Positions 10,475-22,172 of a stretch of DNA of 30,066 nt are shown one piece after another. The notes under the pieces were generated by a model. It did not search any database. It was given only the letters and a program-made list of their open reading frames with translations, and was not told where the DNA came from. The position numbers and the translations under genes are program-made. How positions within the stretch are numbered: position 1 is the stretch's first letter; each line of letters opens with the position of its first letter. Source of the DNA: Haplosporangium gracile (Eukaryota; Mortierellomycota; Mortierellomycetes; Mortierellales; Mortierellaceae); the NCBI GenBank assembly GCA_015499985.1, contig JAAAUF010000511.1, forward strand, positions 1 through 30,066. Direction: 5' to 3'.

Positions 10475-13400
10475 ATGTTCTCGTCACTCACAACGCGCTC
10501 GACTGCAGTTCGCGTGGTCAGATCACCCTCTACCACCGCTGCCACTGCGTTTCGACGAGCCTTCAACAAGAGAACCCTTACAACCACTGCCAATAATAAT
10601 AAATCCATGACGGCTATTTCAACAACCCCCAGGCATGGGCTTTTGGTCACCGCGTACGCTCTCCAGGGATCCCGATCTGTGCCCAAGATGGCCTCCCGTT
10701 TGGGTGCTATCCGACTTTACGCGCAAGGTAAACTTCAGTCTTCTTTTTATTGTTATATGTTGTCAAGAAAAGTGTCTATACTGATGCCAAATTGTATGTG
10801 GATTACTAATGATATGATAATCTGTTAATGCAAAAAAAAAAAAAATGCAGGAGGACCCCAGGGATTCCGGATCCAGCCTACTCCTCAGCAGAGTGAGAAA
10901 GGCAAGGCTCTGGAGCAATTTGTAAGTTGATCAGTCGTCACTGTGACATTATTGATGAAGTAAAGTAAAAAAAAAAAGAATGCGGATAATTGACGCACAT
11001 TTGTTTGCGAAACTATGATGCGATATAGGGTACCGATCTGACAAAGCGCGCCAGCGAAGGCAAGCTCGATCCCGTTATTGGACGCGAGGAGGAGATCCGT
11101 CGAACGATTCAAGGTAAGAAACCCCCAACCATTCGTTCACGGCAAATCATGCTTTGTTGTCATGTCAATCGTTTATATGTTCGGGGTGTCTCACCGTCGC
11201 TTGTTTTTGATAACCTGAATAGTGCTGTCGCGTCGTACAAAGAACAACCCGGTGTTGATCGGAGAGGCTGGTGTAGGAAAGACCAGTATTGCGGAGGGCC
11301 TGGCTCAGAGAATCGTCAATGGTGAAGTCCCCGAGTCGATCAAGGACAAACGAGTCATCTCGCTGGATTTGGGCGCGTTGGTTGCTGGGGCCAAATACAG
11401 GTAAAGCTATTGATTTGAAATACGACGGTTATACAAGTTGTATTTGTTTGTTATGGGAAAAACAAATTCCTAATCGCATGAACTGTTACTTCCAAAACTA
11501 TTATAGGGGCGAGTTTGAGGAGAGATTGAAGGCGGTGTTGCAGGATGTGACGGAGCAAGAGGGTAAGATCATTTTGTTTATCGATGAGCTGCACACTTTG
11601 TTGGGATTGGGCAAGTCTGAGGGAGCGATGGATGCCGGAAACATGCTCAAGCCTGCGTTGGCCAGAGGCACTCTGCACTGTTGCGGAGCCACCACCATCG
11701 ACGAATACCGCAAGTACATCGAGAAGGACCCCGCATTGGCCCGTCGATTCCAGTCCGTCATGGTCACCGAACCCAGTGTCGAGGACACTATCTCGATTTT
11801 GCGTGGATTGAAGGAACGTTATGAGGTCCATCATGGAGTCCGTATCGCGGATTCCGCTCTTGTCGCAGCAGCAGTTCAAAGTCATCGATACATCACGGAC
11901 CGCTTCTTGCCTGATAAGGCCATCGATCTGGTGGACGAGGCTTGTTCTAAGCTTAGACTTCAGCAGGAGAGCAAGCCCGATGTGATCGAGAGTTTGGACC
12001 GTGGTATTGTCACCATGGAGATTGAGCTCGAGAGTTTGAAAAAGGAGACGGATCCGCTCTCGGTCTCGAGACGTAACAAGCTCGAGGATGATTTGGCCAA
12101 GAAGAAGCAAGAGTCCCAGCGACTGACTCAAATTTGGAAAGAGGAAAGGTAGGACGAGTGAAAAATGAGTTTACAATTAATGTGTGTGCCGGAAATTGCG
12201 GAACAAATTATCTAACATCATCTCTTTCATATGTAACACTACTAGAGAGAAGCTGGACAAGATTAAGAGTACCAAGGCAGAATTGGAGCAGGCTCGTATT
12301 GATCTGGAAACAGCTCAGCGCAAGGGAGACTTTACGCGCGCTTCAGAACTTCGTTATGGTGTCATCCCCACCTTGGAGGCTAAGCTGCCCAAGGAAGAGA
12401 CGGTCCCTATGGAGGCCATTGAGGGAGCGTTGACTGATACCGAGACTCCTGAACAGCCTATGCGACCTCTGGGAACTCAGGAGGAAGTCGAGAGTTTGAT
12501 TCACGAGCGTGTCACCGCCGACGATATCTCGCGTGTCGTCGCTCGCATGACTGGCATTCCTGTCCAGGTGCGAATCTTGCTCTTGCCTTTAGACGATCTG
12601 TTGTTTGTTCGTTGTCGATAAGTATAATAACCGAATGGTGTTTGCTATCTAATTCTTTTCGTAGAACCTGTTGAAAGGCGAGAAGGAGCGCTTGTTGAGC
12701 ATGGAGTCGGCGTTGGCAGAGCGTGTAGTTGGTCAGGATGAGGCCATTTCTGCGGTCGCCGAGGCTGTGCGTTTGAGCCGTGCTGGACTCTCTAGCCCCA
12801 CTCGTCCCATTGCCTCATTCCTCTTCCTCGGACCCACCGGCGTTGGAAAGGTAATATATGTGATCTCTATAGTCTTCTTTTTTGCGCTACATGGACATAT
12901 TGTATGCATGAATGCAAGTTTTAACCATATTCTCTTCGTTATGTTTAAACCTCTGCGCGTTTTAATAGACGGAGCTGTGCAAGGCGATTGCAAAATTCTT
13001 GTTCGACACCGAGAACGCAATCGTGCGAATCGACATGTCGGAATACATGGAAAAGTTTTCGACCTCTCGTCTGATTGGCGCCCCACCCGGATATGTCGGC
13101 CACGAGGAAGGTGGAGAACTGACCGAGGCGATCCGTCGTAAACCTTACTCGGTCATCCTCTTTGATGAAATGGAGAAGGCCAACAAGGACGTCTTCAACT
13201 TGATGCTCCAGGTTTTGGACGACGGTCGGTTGACGGATTCTCAAGGCCGGACTATTGATTTTAGGAACACGATTATTATCATGACGTCCAACTTGGGCGC
13301 CGATATGTTGGCCTTGGCTGAGGACGATGCGTCGGCCAGGACTCCTTCCTTGGCTGGGAAGCTGTCCAAGCGTGCGCATAAATCAGATAGTGATGAGGGT

Positions 13401-13796
13401 AAGGTAACAGAGGAGGAAAAAGAAGCCGTGATGCAGGTGGTTCGACACCATTTCGCGCCCGAGTTTGTGAACCGTATCGACGACATGGTGGTCTTCAACC
13501 GGCTCTCTCACAACGCGATCCGGGATATTGTCGATGTTCGTCTGAAGGAAGTCCAGGCCCGTGTTGAGGATCGTCGAATCTCGATTGAGGCTGATCCTGA
13601 GGCCAAGGAATGGTTGGCCAACCGGGGTTATTCTTCTGCTTATGGTGCTCGTCCCTTGAACCGGGTTATTCAGAAGCAGTTGTTGCAACCCTTGGCGAAA
13701 TTGATTATTGAGGGCAAGGTCAAGGTTGGAGAGCAGGTCGATATCAAAGTCGAGAACGATCAACTCAAGGTCGTCCCCGAAACCCTGCGCAAGTAA
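10475..13796 (+). CDS. HSP78: Mitochondrial ClpB-family disaggregase Hsp78
   Basis: There are eight exons: 10475-10727, 10851-10921, 11029-11113, 11223-11400, 11507-12148, 12246-12567, 12665-12850 and 12969-13796. They give 854 aa (yeast Hsp78 is about 811) and all phases agree. The first 85 residues are rich in Arg, Ser and Thr and nearly free of acids, as in a mitochondrial presequence. The Clp N-domain is absent, as in Hsp78. AAA module 1 has Walker A GEAGVGKT (150-157) and Walker B FIDE (220-223). A coiled-coil middle domain follows. AAA module 2 has GPTGVGKT (573-580), pore loop GYVG (620-623), Walker B LFDE (643-646) and SNLGA (686-690). A Ser/Lys-rich stretch at about 695-730 is longer than in E. 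coli ClpB. Hsp78 uses ATP to resolubilise aggregated matrix proteins together with mitochondrial Hsp70. The 3' end converges with the acyl-CoA dehydrogenase gene. Confidence 0.95.
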
Positions 13797-14010
13797 AAAC
13801 ACACACATTCACTTCCGGGTCTATTCACGGACCCTTCTCTTTGTTTCAGCATTCATTTTCACAAAACAAACAAAAATAACAAAAAAGGCATGTACATACT
13901 TTTTAAAAAAAACACCATTAAAAAAACAGCGGGTATTTTTGCAAAAACAGAAAATTTCATTGACAGTTTCTAAAAGGATATACAAGTTGAAAGATGGTGG
14001 AGAGAGATAT

Positions 14011-16222
14011 TTAAGAAGAGTACTGCTTCTCGAGGATCTTGGCGATGGTCTGGAGCTGAATGTTGCTGGTTCTATTGTTCATGAATACAAAAAAGTAGGG
14101 GGCAAGAAGCATAGTCAGTTGGTGGTTCACAAACAGAGTCCCGTTTCTATCAACCCAGAGTAAAAATGCGATACAAAGAACAAAAATAAGGAAGCTTACC
14201 CCTCATAGATAGCACCAATCTTGCAGTCACGGTAGAACTTCTCGATGGGGTAGTCGCGGGTGAAGCCGATTCCACCGGCCCACTCGATACAGCGGGAGGC
14301 GGTCTTCTCGGCGACCTGGGAAGCATAGAGCTTAGCCATGGCAGCCTCCTTGACGAAAGGCTTGCCCTGCTCCTTGAGACGGGCAGCGTTGTAGGTCAAG
14401 AGACGAGCAGCCTCGATCTCCATGGCGACCTGAGCATACTGGTGCTGCATACCCTGGAAGGACCCAATGAGCTGACCAAACTGCTTGCGCTGGAAGAGGT
14501 AAGGGAGGGTGGCATCAAAGGCGCCCTGGGCGAGACCCAACATCTGGGCAGCAATACCGATACGGCCCTCGTTCAAGATCTCGATGGANNNNNNNNNNNN
14601 NNNNNNNNNNGCGTACTTGTAGCCCTTTCCGACCTCTCCGAGGATGTTGGCGGCGGGGACGACAATGTCGTCAAAGTTGAGGGTGCAGGTCGACGAGGCA
14701 CGGATTCCAAGCTTGGACTCCTTCTTGTTGACCTTGACGCCCATCGACTTGTCGACAACAAAGCAGGTAATGCCCTTGTAACCCTTCTCGGGGGCAACGT
14801 TGGCAAAGACAAGGAAGATCTCGGCCTCGCCAGAGTTGGTGATCCACATCTTGGTGCCGTTGAGGATGTAGTTGTCGCCGTCCTTAACAGCGCGGGTCTG
14901 AAGGGCAAAGGCATCTGAGCCGGAGCCGGCCTCGGACAAGCAGAAGCATCCGACAGTGTCGGTAGCGAGGCGGGGCAAGTATCTCTCCTTGATGTCGTCC
15001 GAAGCGTACTTGCGGAACAAGGTGTTGACCAGGGTGTTCTGTAAGAGAGAAAGGGACGTTGGCGAGTATTAGCGCTCCATCTTTTCTTTCCGTGATCTCA
15101 AGTGACATGCAGGGTGCAAGAATATACAAAATACGAATAATCAAAAGAAAAGAATTAAGATACCTGGACATCGCAGATAACGGAGATGGAGGGATCGACC
15201 TTGGCGAGCTCCTCGATGGTCAAGATGGCGGACATGAACGAAGACTCCGAGCCATCGTACTTGGCATCAGTCTCAATGCCCATCAACTAGTTTTTTGAAG
15301 AAAAAAAGAGAAAAGGTCAATAAGGGATCCGCTTGGGGTGTTGTCGGAATATAAAAATCTCAGGGCCACAAACAACACATCCCCAGGTGTCTCTCAATGT
15401 GTGAATATGCGTGGGAAAACAAAAAAGAAGACGAAAAATAATTTCCCCGGCTCTCCGATCCAAAAATATAAAGAAAAACAACTTACACCCTGCTCGAACA
15501 AGCCCTTGAGGACATCAGCGTCAAGCTTCTCGGTCTCGTCCATCTTCTGGACCTTGGGCAAAATCTGCTCCTGAGAAAAGCGAGCAACTAATTAATGAAG
15601 GCCACATAGGATAGAAAGTCGATTGAGGTGGATACAGAAGTCAGTATGGCAAAAAATCAGTGTGACAAACAAAACCAAGCAGAGAAGGCTAAATGATCCG
15701 TAAATAGCGCCTGCTTGATCGTTTGGTTGGTTGGAACATACCGGACTCCTTCAAGAGGGCCTCATCCTCGGTCAAGGTGTGGAGCGAGGCAATGTTAAAA
15801 CGAGCAACGGCAGCCTGGGAGAAGAATCTATGGGATCATGAAACGAGGAGTGTTAGATCACTGCAGGAGCCTTTTTTTTTTTCTCAAGTTGCTTGTCTTC
15901 AGTAACGATGTCTTTTCAGTAACGATTTTTGCTTATGAATGTAGTCGTGTTTTCGGGGGTGGGCGTACTCCTGTCGTCGTTCTGTTATTCCTGTAATCAA
16001 ACCAAACTCTAATGCACTGATCAGTCCTGCTTCGTTTTTTCTCTGATGCGTGCTCATTCCTTGGTAAGTTGATCTCGTTCATCTCTACTACTTTTATGTC
16101 GCGGTTAGTCGCGAGAGTAGTTTTAAGAGCAAGGTGTTGCGTTGTTACCTGGGGCGGACGGCGTTCAAGACGGCAGGCTTGGCGACGACCGAGGCGAGAC
16201 GGGGGCGAATGGCGGAGAACAT
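14011..16222 (-). CDS. Short/branched-chain acyl-CoA dehydrogenase (ACADSB type), mitochondrial
   Basis: The minus-strand exons are 16222-16149, 15827-15742, 15587-15487, 15286-15164, 15038-14200 and 14071-14011, about 427 codons counting the N run. The N-terminus ([20 protein letters not shown]) is basic and suits a mitochondrial presequence. Family motifs include [18 protein letters not shown] (FAD/substrate site), [35 protein letters not shown] and [19 protein letters not shown]. The putative catalytic base is the Glu of AIYEGTSNIQ, residue 407 as counted here. It aligns with the position used by short-, medium- and short/branched-chain enzymes rather than isovaleryl-CoA dehydrogenase. The enzyme would form the 2,3-double bond of short straight or 2-methyl-branched acyl-CoAs in isoleucine or fatty-acid breakdown and pass electrons to ETF. 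Exact substrate range cannot be read from sequence. The coding sequence is interrupted by 22 N at 14589-14610. Confidence 0.92.
14589..14610. other. Assembly gap (22 N)
   Basis: A run of 22 unresolved bases lies inside exon 5 of the acyl-CoA dehydrogenase gene. The flanking codons read GYKYA on one side and [11 protein letters not shown] on the other (minus strand). Confidence 0.99.
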
Positions 16223-16958
16223 TGTTGATTGGAAGAGTGGGGAGAGACAGGGGAGTGATGAATGGAAGAAAGGAGAAGAAGAAAAAGAAAAAGAAAAGGC
16301 AGCAGCAGAGGGAGAAGGGGTATTTCGAGTGAGTTTTTGTCCGTGGAGAGGGAGGAGCGAACCTTACTGTGGCTCAGCCAGTCAGATTCAAGGGCGACGA
16401 AGGTGAGGGGGCGAGAGAGAAGAGTCTCCAGAGAGAGATGCGCTTGTACGCGGGGATGAGGACTGCTTTTTTTGTACCTGTAAGTTGTAATTTGCAACTG
16501 ATGCGTGTAGGAGAGCCGTGTAAGAAGGTTTCACGTGCGAAAATTTGGACCTGATGAAATAGGTCATCTCCATTTGCGTTCGCTTCTGTCAGTGGTCCAA
16601 AAGGGTTGGCATGCACCCACTAAGCATTTGACAAAAAGGGAAGGATGAAGCATACACATATACACACACATACTCTTTCTATACTTCGGTGAGCAATGAC
16701 TCCACGCGGATTCTTATTAATATTCTCCGTCAAACACATATTGCAAAAAAGGACTTCTCCATGAATGGATGACATACAACGCAAGCATCGCTAATTGATT
16801 TATCTTCTAGGAAAAGAGGCGGTGGACCTCAGAGTCTCTATTCTTTGATGTCATGCGTTGCTCATCCTTCTTTGTACTGTTGATGGGCGTAGCACGCACA
16901 AGGTATCCTGCCAACTAACTAGTACAAAAATAAAATGCCTCGTTTACATGGTCGGATG

Positions 16959-17177
16959 TCATCTCATTTTCTCATATCCCTTTGTTCTCCACACCGTCGC
17001 AGCCAATGAATCTCTTGTCCCTCGAAATAACAAAACATATAAGCACACCACAGTTGACAGCCCAAAGTAAACAAAGCAACCCGTCTGTTCCTCGTTTGCA
17101 GTCTGTGTGTTTCTCTTTGTGTCCGTGGGCAACATTGCATATTTTTTTCCTATATCCCTGGCGGTTGAGAAGGCCAT
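16959..17177 (-). CDS. Candidate small membrane protein, 72 aa
   Basis: The frame starts at MAFSTARDIGKKYAMLPTDT and contains one hydrophobic stretch, CFVYFGLSTVVCLYVLLF, followed by Arg/Lys. That would be a single membrane span. The ATG has A at -3 and G at +4. The 60 bases upstream of it (minus strand) are C/T/A-rich, like the leaders of the real genes here. I do not recognise the family, and 72 codons can be open by chance. It could also be the first exon of a larger spliced gene. Confidence 0.25.
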   Translation of the reverse strand: MAFSTARDIGKKYAMLPTDTKRNTQTANEEQTGCFVYFGLSTVVCLYVLLFRGTRDSLAATVWRTKGYEKMR

Positions 17178-17483
17178 TTTGATAGTTTGAGTTTGAAAGG
17201 AGTGGTAAGGTGTCAAAGGAATTGTGGTTTTCTTGGGAGGGGAGATGGAATGGCTAGTTGGTTGGTTTCATAATGAGGACCAGTCATAGCCAAAGTCAAA
17301 GGTTAACATGCGAGCGAGTAGTCCTTCCGATGCATCGATCACAATAGTAAGGGTGTAAAGTGACTCAAGCGAGCAAAAAAAAAAAAAAAAAGAAAACAAA
17401 CAAACAAACACATAAACAGATGGGCAAGGACAATAGCTGTCCGTGTGAGCGATGTCCGTCAGGGTTATGACGAGAGAGATCAG

Positions 17484-17503
17484 GCACACACACACACACA
17501 CAC
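17484..17503. repeat. (CA)n microsatellite
   Basis: About ten CA units in intergenic DNA. Confidence 0.9.
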
Positions 17504-17979
17504 ATAAAAGACAAAAGACATCAGACTGGTCCCTGAAAAAATAAAATAAAATAAAAAATCAAGATTTCGGGGTGTCCTAAAATGGTTGTGCCCCGCACTT
17601 CACTTTCTTGCCATCTCCTCAAAAGAGACTCCTTCTCATTCATCTTCTCTCTTCTCTTCTCTTCTCTTCTTTCCTTTCCACTCACATCATCTCATCGACT
17701 TGCCCTCAAACAGTTCCCCTTACACCTCTTCTTCCTCTCCTCCTATCCCTTCGCTCTCCTTGCATACAAATACAACGCTGCCCCGACCAACATCTCATTC
17801 CGCCCAGCCGAACAAAAACATAATAACTCATTCCTTTCTCAACAACCATCACAACCTCTCAACTGATCAGCAAACTCCTCCAAGGCAACCTCACTTATCA
17901 GCAGCTACCTTCATCCTCAGTACTTCTTAACTCTCCTCCCTCCCTTCTACTCCGTCAATCTACCAGATACCTCTAAGGA

Positions 17980-20448
17980 ATGAATACGTTCACGACAAAG
18001 AGTACCCCGTTGCTGGGTCGCTCCAATTCTTCTGACAATCTCCACGACTTGTCCGACAGCAGCAGTAAATCAACCTTGTCCAGCGGCAGCCAGGAGAACA
18101 AGGTCGCCGTCAAGAAGGAATTGACTCAGCTCGAGAACTTTGCCGTTTCTGCCCTGGCTCCCTCCATGGCCGTCCTCTTCACTAACCCCTTCGACACTGT
18201 CAAGGTCCGTCTCCAGCTCCAGGGCGAGTTTGTGAAGACGAGGGAGCCCGGTCGCAATGGCAAGGAAGTCGTCAGAGTCTCGGAGAAGGTAATCATCGAA
18301 TGACTCTTATGGCAAGGAGAGGCAAGAAGTGCGAGGGAGAGACGGCACTGAGAGCGAAAAGAAAGAGCGTGAGCGAGTATGGAGGAGCAAACACGCGGGA
18401 TGAGATTTTACCCCGCACCACCGCACACCACGATCGGTTCTTTTTTTTACTTTATACACCTCGTGAGGTGAGGAAGAACAAAAAGTGTGAGCATACAATT
18501 ACAATGGATAGGAAAACAAGATACATCGCACACACAGCACATAAGAACACACACGACAACCTCCAACATTAGCACGGCACAACATGACAGGACAAGGGTT
18601 GACTTCATGTAGGATCGGGAACTTGTTTATTCAGTCGCATGCCAATTGGACAAGGAATGCATGTCAACCACATTCTATACTGTCCAAAATATCTCTCAGC
18701 TGCATCTGCCGACATGCACCTTCAACAGAAACAACAAATACCCTACGCATAGACATATTCAATGGCAACTCAAAAAATACCATCGGCAACATGTCTCAGA
18801 GGGACAAAGAAAGCAATTGAAACAGCATGAGGGATAACATCTACAACAACAATAACAACAACATCATCAAAACAACGACAGGAACATGGACAACAGGAAC
18901 GGGATACTTCCCAGTCTCTTTGTCAATGCGATGATGGTCTGAGTATAGACAAGTCGTGCAAATGAGATATTTTTTATTTTGTTGGGGATCGATCGGAAGA
19001 GGACGAATAGGAAAGTGAAGAGAGGTGGACAAAAACAAAACAATGGCCAAATGGAGTCCGAGTGGAGTTGCAACTTTCCTCTTTCTCACTCGGCTTTTGT
19101 TTTTCATTGTGTGCACACGGACACACGGAAGACAACTTTGTCGACAATGCCACCCCCTTGCAACTCACGAGAGCCAGGGGAGGGAGCGACGAAGGCATGT
19201 TTGAACGTTCTTGTGGAATTAAGGACAAAGACTTGACCCACTTTTCATCCGAATTTCTCCCACGGGTGTTAATGAGGGTCACTGTTGGAGTGTACCATTT
19301 GGATGTGCTTTTATTCATTCCCTTCCGAATATAACAACTCATCCTTCAAACACAACGACATTTTTCATCGTCTCTTTCCTTTTCATCGATCACTGACCTC
19401 CCATTCCTTTTAATATCAACAATAGGTCTATAAATCTTCGCTCGACTGCTTGCAAAAGACCTTCCGACATGAGGGAATTCGTGGTCTGCAAAAGGGTCTC
19501 TTCCCTGCTATTCTCAAGGAGTCATCGAAAAACATCTTCCGACTTGGACTCTACGATCCCATCCTCAACGCAATGCACCCACTGAGCTACCCCGGAGAGG
19601 CAAGCACTGCCCCAGCATGGAAACGGATGATTGCGGGAGCGACCTGCGGTGCAATGGGGGCTATCAGTGCGAACCCCTTTGAGCTCATCAAGACTCGACT
19701 CCAGTCGCATTCCGCCGGAGGACTTGCTGTCGGGAACCAATACGCCTACACCGGCACTTTCTCTGCACTCCGCACCATTATCGTCAACGACGGAGCAATG
19801 ACTCTCTACCGTGGATCTATTATCTCGATCGCTCGGTCGATGTTCGGAAGTGCTGCCAACCTGACGACCTATTCGCTCCTCAAGGACCATGCCAGGAACA
19901 ATTGGGGCGCAGAGGATGGCATTATGCTGGATATGGTCAGCTCTCTAGTCAGTGCCTTTGTCAGTGTTGTCGTTATGAATCCCATGGATGTTGTGTAAGT
20001 TATCGTTGTTCTCTTTTCTTTTCATTTCTTTTTCCAGCTGAGCCCACTGTTGCAATTTTGTGATGGTAATGACTAATGTCACCGCTTTTTATTTTTGTTG
20101 TAACCTTTTAGTCGCATCCGTCTTTATAACCGATCGTCACAGTCTTCCTCCCAGTCGACTATGCAGTCAGTTCGCCACATCCTGACGACTGAAGGCCCCA
20201 TGGCGTTCTACAAAGGCTTTTCAACACATTTCATGCGTATCGGGCCCCATTTCACGCTGACATTTGTTTTCTTGGGCATGTTGAAGCGTCAACTCATTGA
20301 GGGATCGACCCCAGTCGAGGCTGCCAAGCCATCATTTCACATCCTCCACCCCAAGGACGAGAGCAACTCTACCTCCTCGTCGTCATCGTCGTCATCGACA
20401 TCCTCATTAACCACCGGCGTGATCGCAAGACGTGAAGAGCAGATCTAG
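17980..20448 (+). CDS. Mitochondrial carrier, OAC1/SLC25A34-35 type
   Basis: The exons are 17980-18288, 19426-19994 and 20112-20448 (404 aa, in phase). All three carrier signatures are present, one per repeat: NPFDTVKVRLQ (from 69), NPFELIKTRLQ (from 186) and NPMDVVRIRLYN (from 288). These mark the odd-numbered helices of a six-helix inner-membrane transporter. The RLYN after the third signature and the HEGIRGLQKGL loop fit the group with yeast oxaloacetate/sulfate carrier Oac1 and animal SLC25A34/35. Carriers usually have about 300 residues. The extra length here is a Ser-rich N-terminus (1-45) and a Ser/Thr-rich C-terminal tail. The substrate is inferred only from subfamily. Intron 1 is 1,137 bp, about ten times the other introns of the window. 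Confidence 0.88.
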
Positions 20449-21270
20449 AAAAAACGTCGATCGTTTTCGTTTCTTTTCTTTTTTATTTTTTCACTCGTCC
20501 TGATTTTTTTCCTCTGATTTGTACTATGTAAACCCTTTTCACCTTTTCTTCTTTCTCTCATATCATCTCTTTTTTCTACCTGTACAGTACTTTTCTTCAT
20601 AGAAAGCACTATGACCGATCTCTTTTCTCTCACACATATCCTCCTCCTCCTCAACTTTCTCACCTTCTCCTTATTCTCCTTTCTGAGTCTTCTAAAGGCC
20701 ACACCTCCCTACTCTTCATTTGTGAAGCCAAGCTCCAATACCTCGTTTTATGTCTTTCTTTTGATTTCACTCCTTTTCTCGTTAGTTTGGTCATTGAACA
20801 AAAAAAAAAGCAAAAAACAACACTTGTACACTAATAAACACAATCGTTTCATTCACGACTTGAATGTTTTTTAATCGTTCTCCACATGAAAAACGAATCG
20901 ACGAGTCCGTTTTGAGCAGGCTGAATTGGCGTGCACGATCGGGTGATTGGAAGACAAATAGACCAGAAAAGCCAGGCCATCAAAATGTAGACCTCCCGCT
21001 TCTCTGAAGAAAAAAGTCAGGGCTCACGGGTCCTAGTTCCTGGTTCCTGGTTTTTAGTTCCTTCGGCCAGGTCCTGTTGCCTTACATTATGAATATTCCT
21101 CGTGGGAATGGATCGGATGACGCGGAACTGCGCGAGCTGGTTCGACATGGTCCAGAGAAGGTGAGGGTTGGTGGAAGAGGGCTGGTCCATATGCGTAGCA
21201 TCCTCCGACCAACGGAGCGATGGTCACTACAATCCTTGAGACGAAACCTCAACCAGAGATAATGTCCTCC
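20449..21270. other. Intergenic region between convergent genes
   Basis: This holds the 3' regions of the carrier gene and of the minus-strand LYR gene. An AATAAA is at 20833-20838. Around 21030-21060 a short TTCCTGG-like unit is repeated a few times. The frame at 20611-20874 is a hydrophobic translation of a CT-rich tract and is not accepted as a gene. Confidence 0.5.
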
Positions 21271-21890
21271 TCAATGCTTATGGTTCTTGCAAACGTGCCC
21301 TGGAGATCCATGTCTTGGGTTATCCGTCTTCTGCGCCTGTTGCTGTGATTGTTGTTGCTGCTGTTGCCTGGCATTATCCTTTGCTTCTTGAGCGGCCTTG
21401 CGTTCCCAGCTCAGGGGAGGTCCGCGCATGAATCTTGAGATCCTTGGTTTGGCGTTCTTGTGGATGTCGACTGGGATGATCAAGTTTGGGTTCTTGGACA
21501 ACTCAGTCAGGTGGTCTCTTTGGATCTTTGAAAACACACACACAACATACACACCCGCGATCCGCAAAAAAAAAAAAAAGCGCAAAATAAAGATCGTTAA
21601 TAACTATAGTCAAATCGAACCTTCCTTACTTATCAATACTAAACATTATTATGAAAAGGGTAACTTACTTCAAGGTTATCGACCTGGAGCTCTGCTAATT
21701 GGATCATCCCTTCGATTTCCTGGGGGTCCTTTTCGGCAGCGTTGGCGCGGAAATCACTCTTGACGCGGGAGAGGACAAGGGTTTGCCGGGTCTCGGTCGG
21801 CATGGCTTTTCCGATTTTGAGGAGTTTCCTGTACAGGCTTAAGACCCTATGTGACTGCTGCAGTGAGGTTGTGGTGCTTGTTGATGACAT
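21271..21890 (-). CDS. LYR-motif (complex 1 LYR family) protein
   Basis: Two minus-strand exons, 21890-21669 and 21525-21271, give 158 aa. The donor is GTAAGT, the acceptor CAAAG, and the join is in phase. The N-terminal half holds the LYR signature in VLSLYRKLLKIGKAMP, followed by FRANAAEKDPQEIEGMIQLA with the usual conserved Phe. Such small helical proteins act in mitochondria as assembly factors or accessory subunits, often with the acyl carrier protein or the Fe-S cluster machinery. The second half (IIPVDIHKNAKPRISRFMRG and a Gln-rich stretch) goes beyond the roughly 80-100 residues typical of LYRM proteins. I cannot place it in a specific LYRM subgroup. It is divergent from the Swc5 gene, 282 bp away. 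Confidence 0.8.
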
Positions 21891-22172
21891 TCGTCTTTTG
21901 TTTGGGTAAAGGTGGTGTGTTTTGGTGGTGGTGAATGGAGGAATTGAAGGAATGTGAGAAGAATAAGATTAGTTTTTTTTTTCCTCCTTTACCTCGAAGC
22001 GTTCAGGGAACGGACAAATTGCGGGGTACAGGGCGATACAAGCCACATTGGGACGAGCCACCAATTAATTGGGGAATCCCGATCAGCTTGACTCTCTCGT
22101 TCTTCTTCTCTTTTCATTGACAACAGAACACTTACGACGCACACACACGACAACAAGGACAAGGAAGCAGGA
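21891..22172. promoter_or_regulatory. Putative bidirectional promoter (LYR protein / Swc5)
   Basis: Only 282 bp separate the two divergent start codons, so both promoters must lie within this stretch or overlap. It contains a T-run at about 21975-21981 and an ACACAC tract at about 22140-22147. No defined factor site is recognised. Confidence 0.5.

Larger units (their letters stand above)
16223..17979. other. Intergenic region between two divergent mitochondrial genes
   Basis: The left part carries the promoter of the acyl-CoA dehydrogenase gene, with a purine-rich tract at about 16262-16320 (CT-rich on that gene's own strand). The right part, from about 17600, is the CT-rich leader of the carrier gene. 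Between them are an A-run (about 17372-17391), CAAA units and a (CA)n microsatellite (about 17484-17503). One small candidate reading frame (16959-17177, minus) is listed separately. Confidence 0.5.

Noticed and set aside
11451..12131. Minus-strand frame of 226 codons
   Set aside because: Antisense shadow of the largest Hsp78 exon.
14442..14918. Plus-strand frame of 158 codons
   Set aside because: It is the antisense of the acyl-CoA dehydrogenase exon and includes the N run; codon-bias shadow.
20611..20874. Hydrophobic 87-codon plus-strand frame
   Set aside because: Translation of a CT-rich 3' region (Leu/Ser/Phe); no other sign of a gene.
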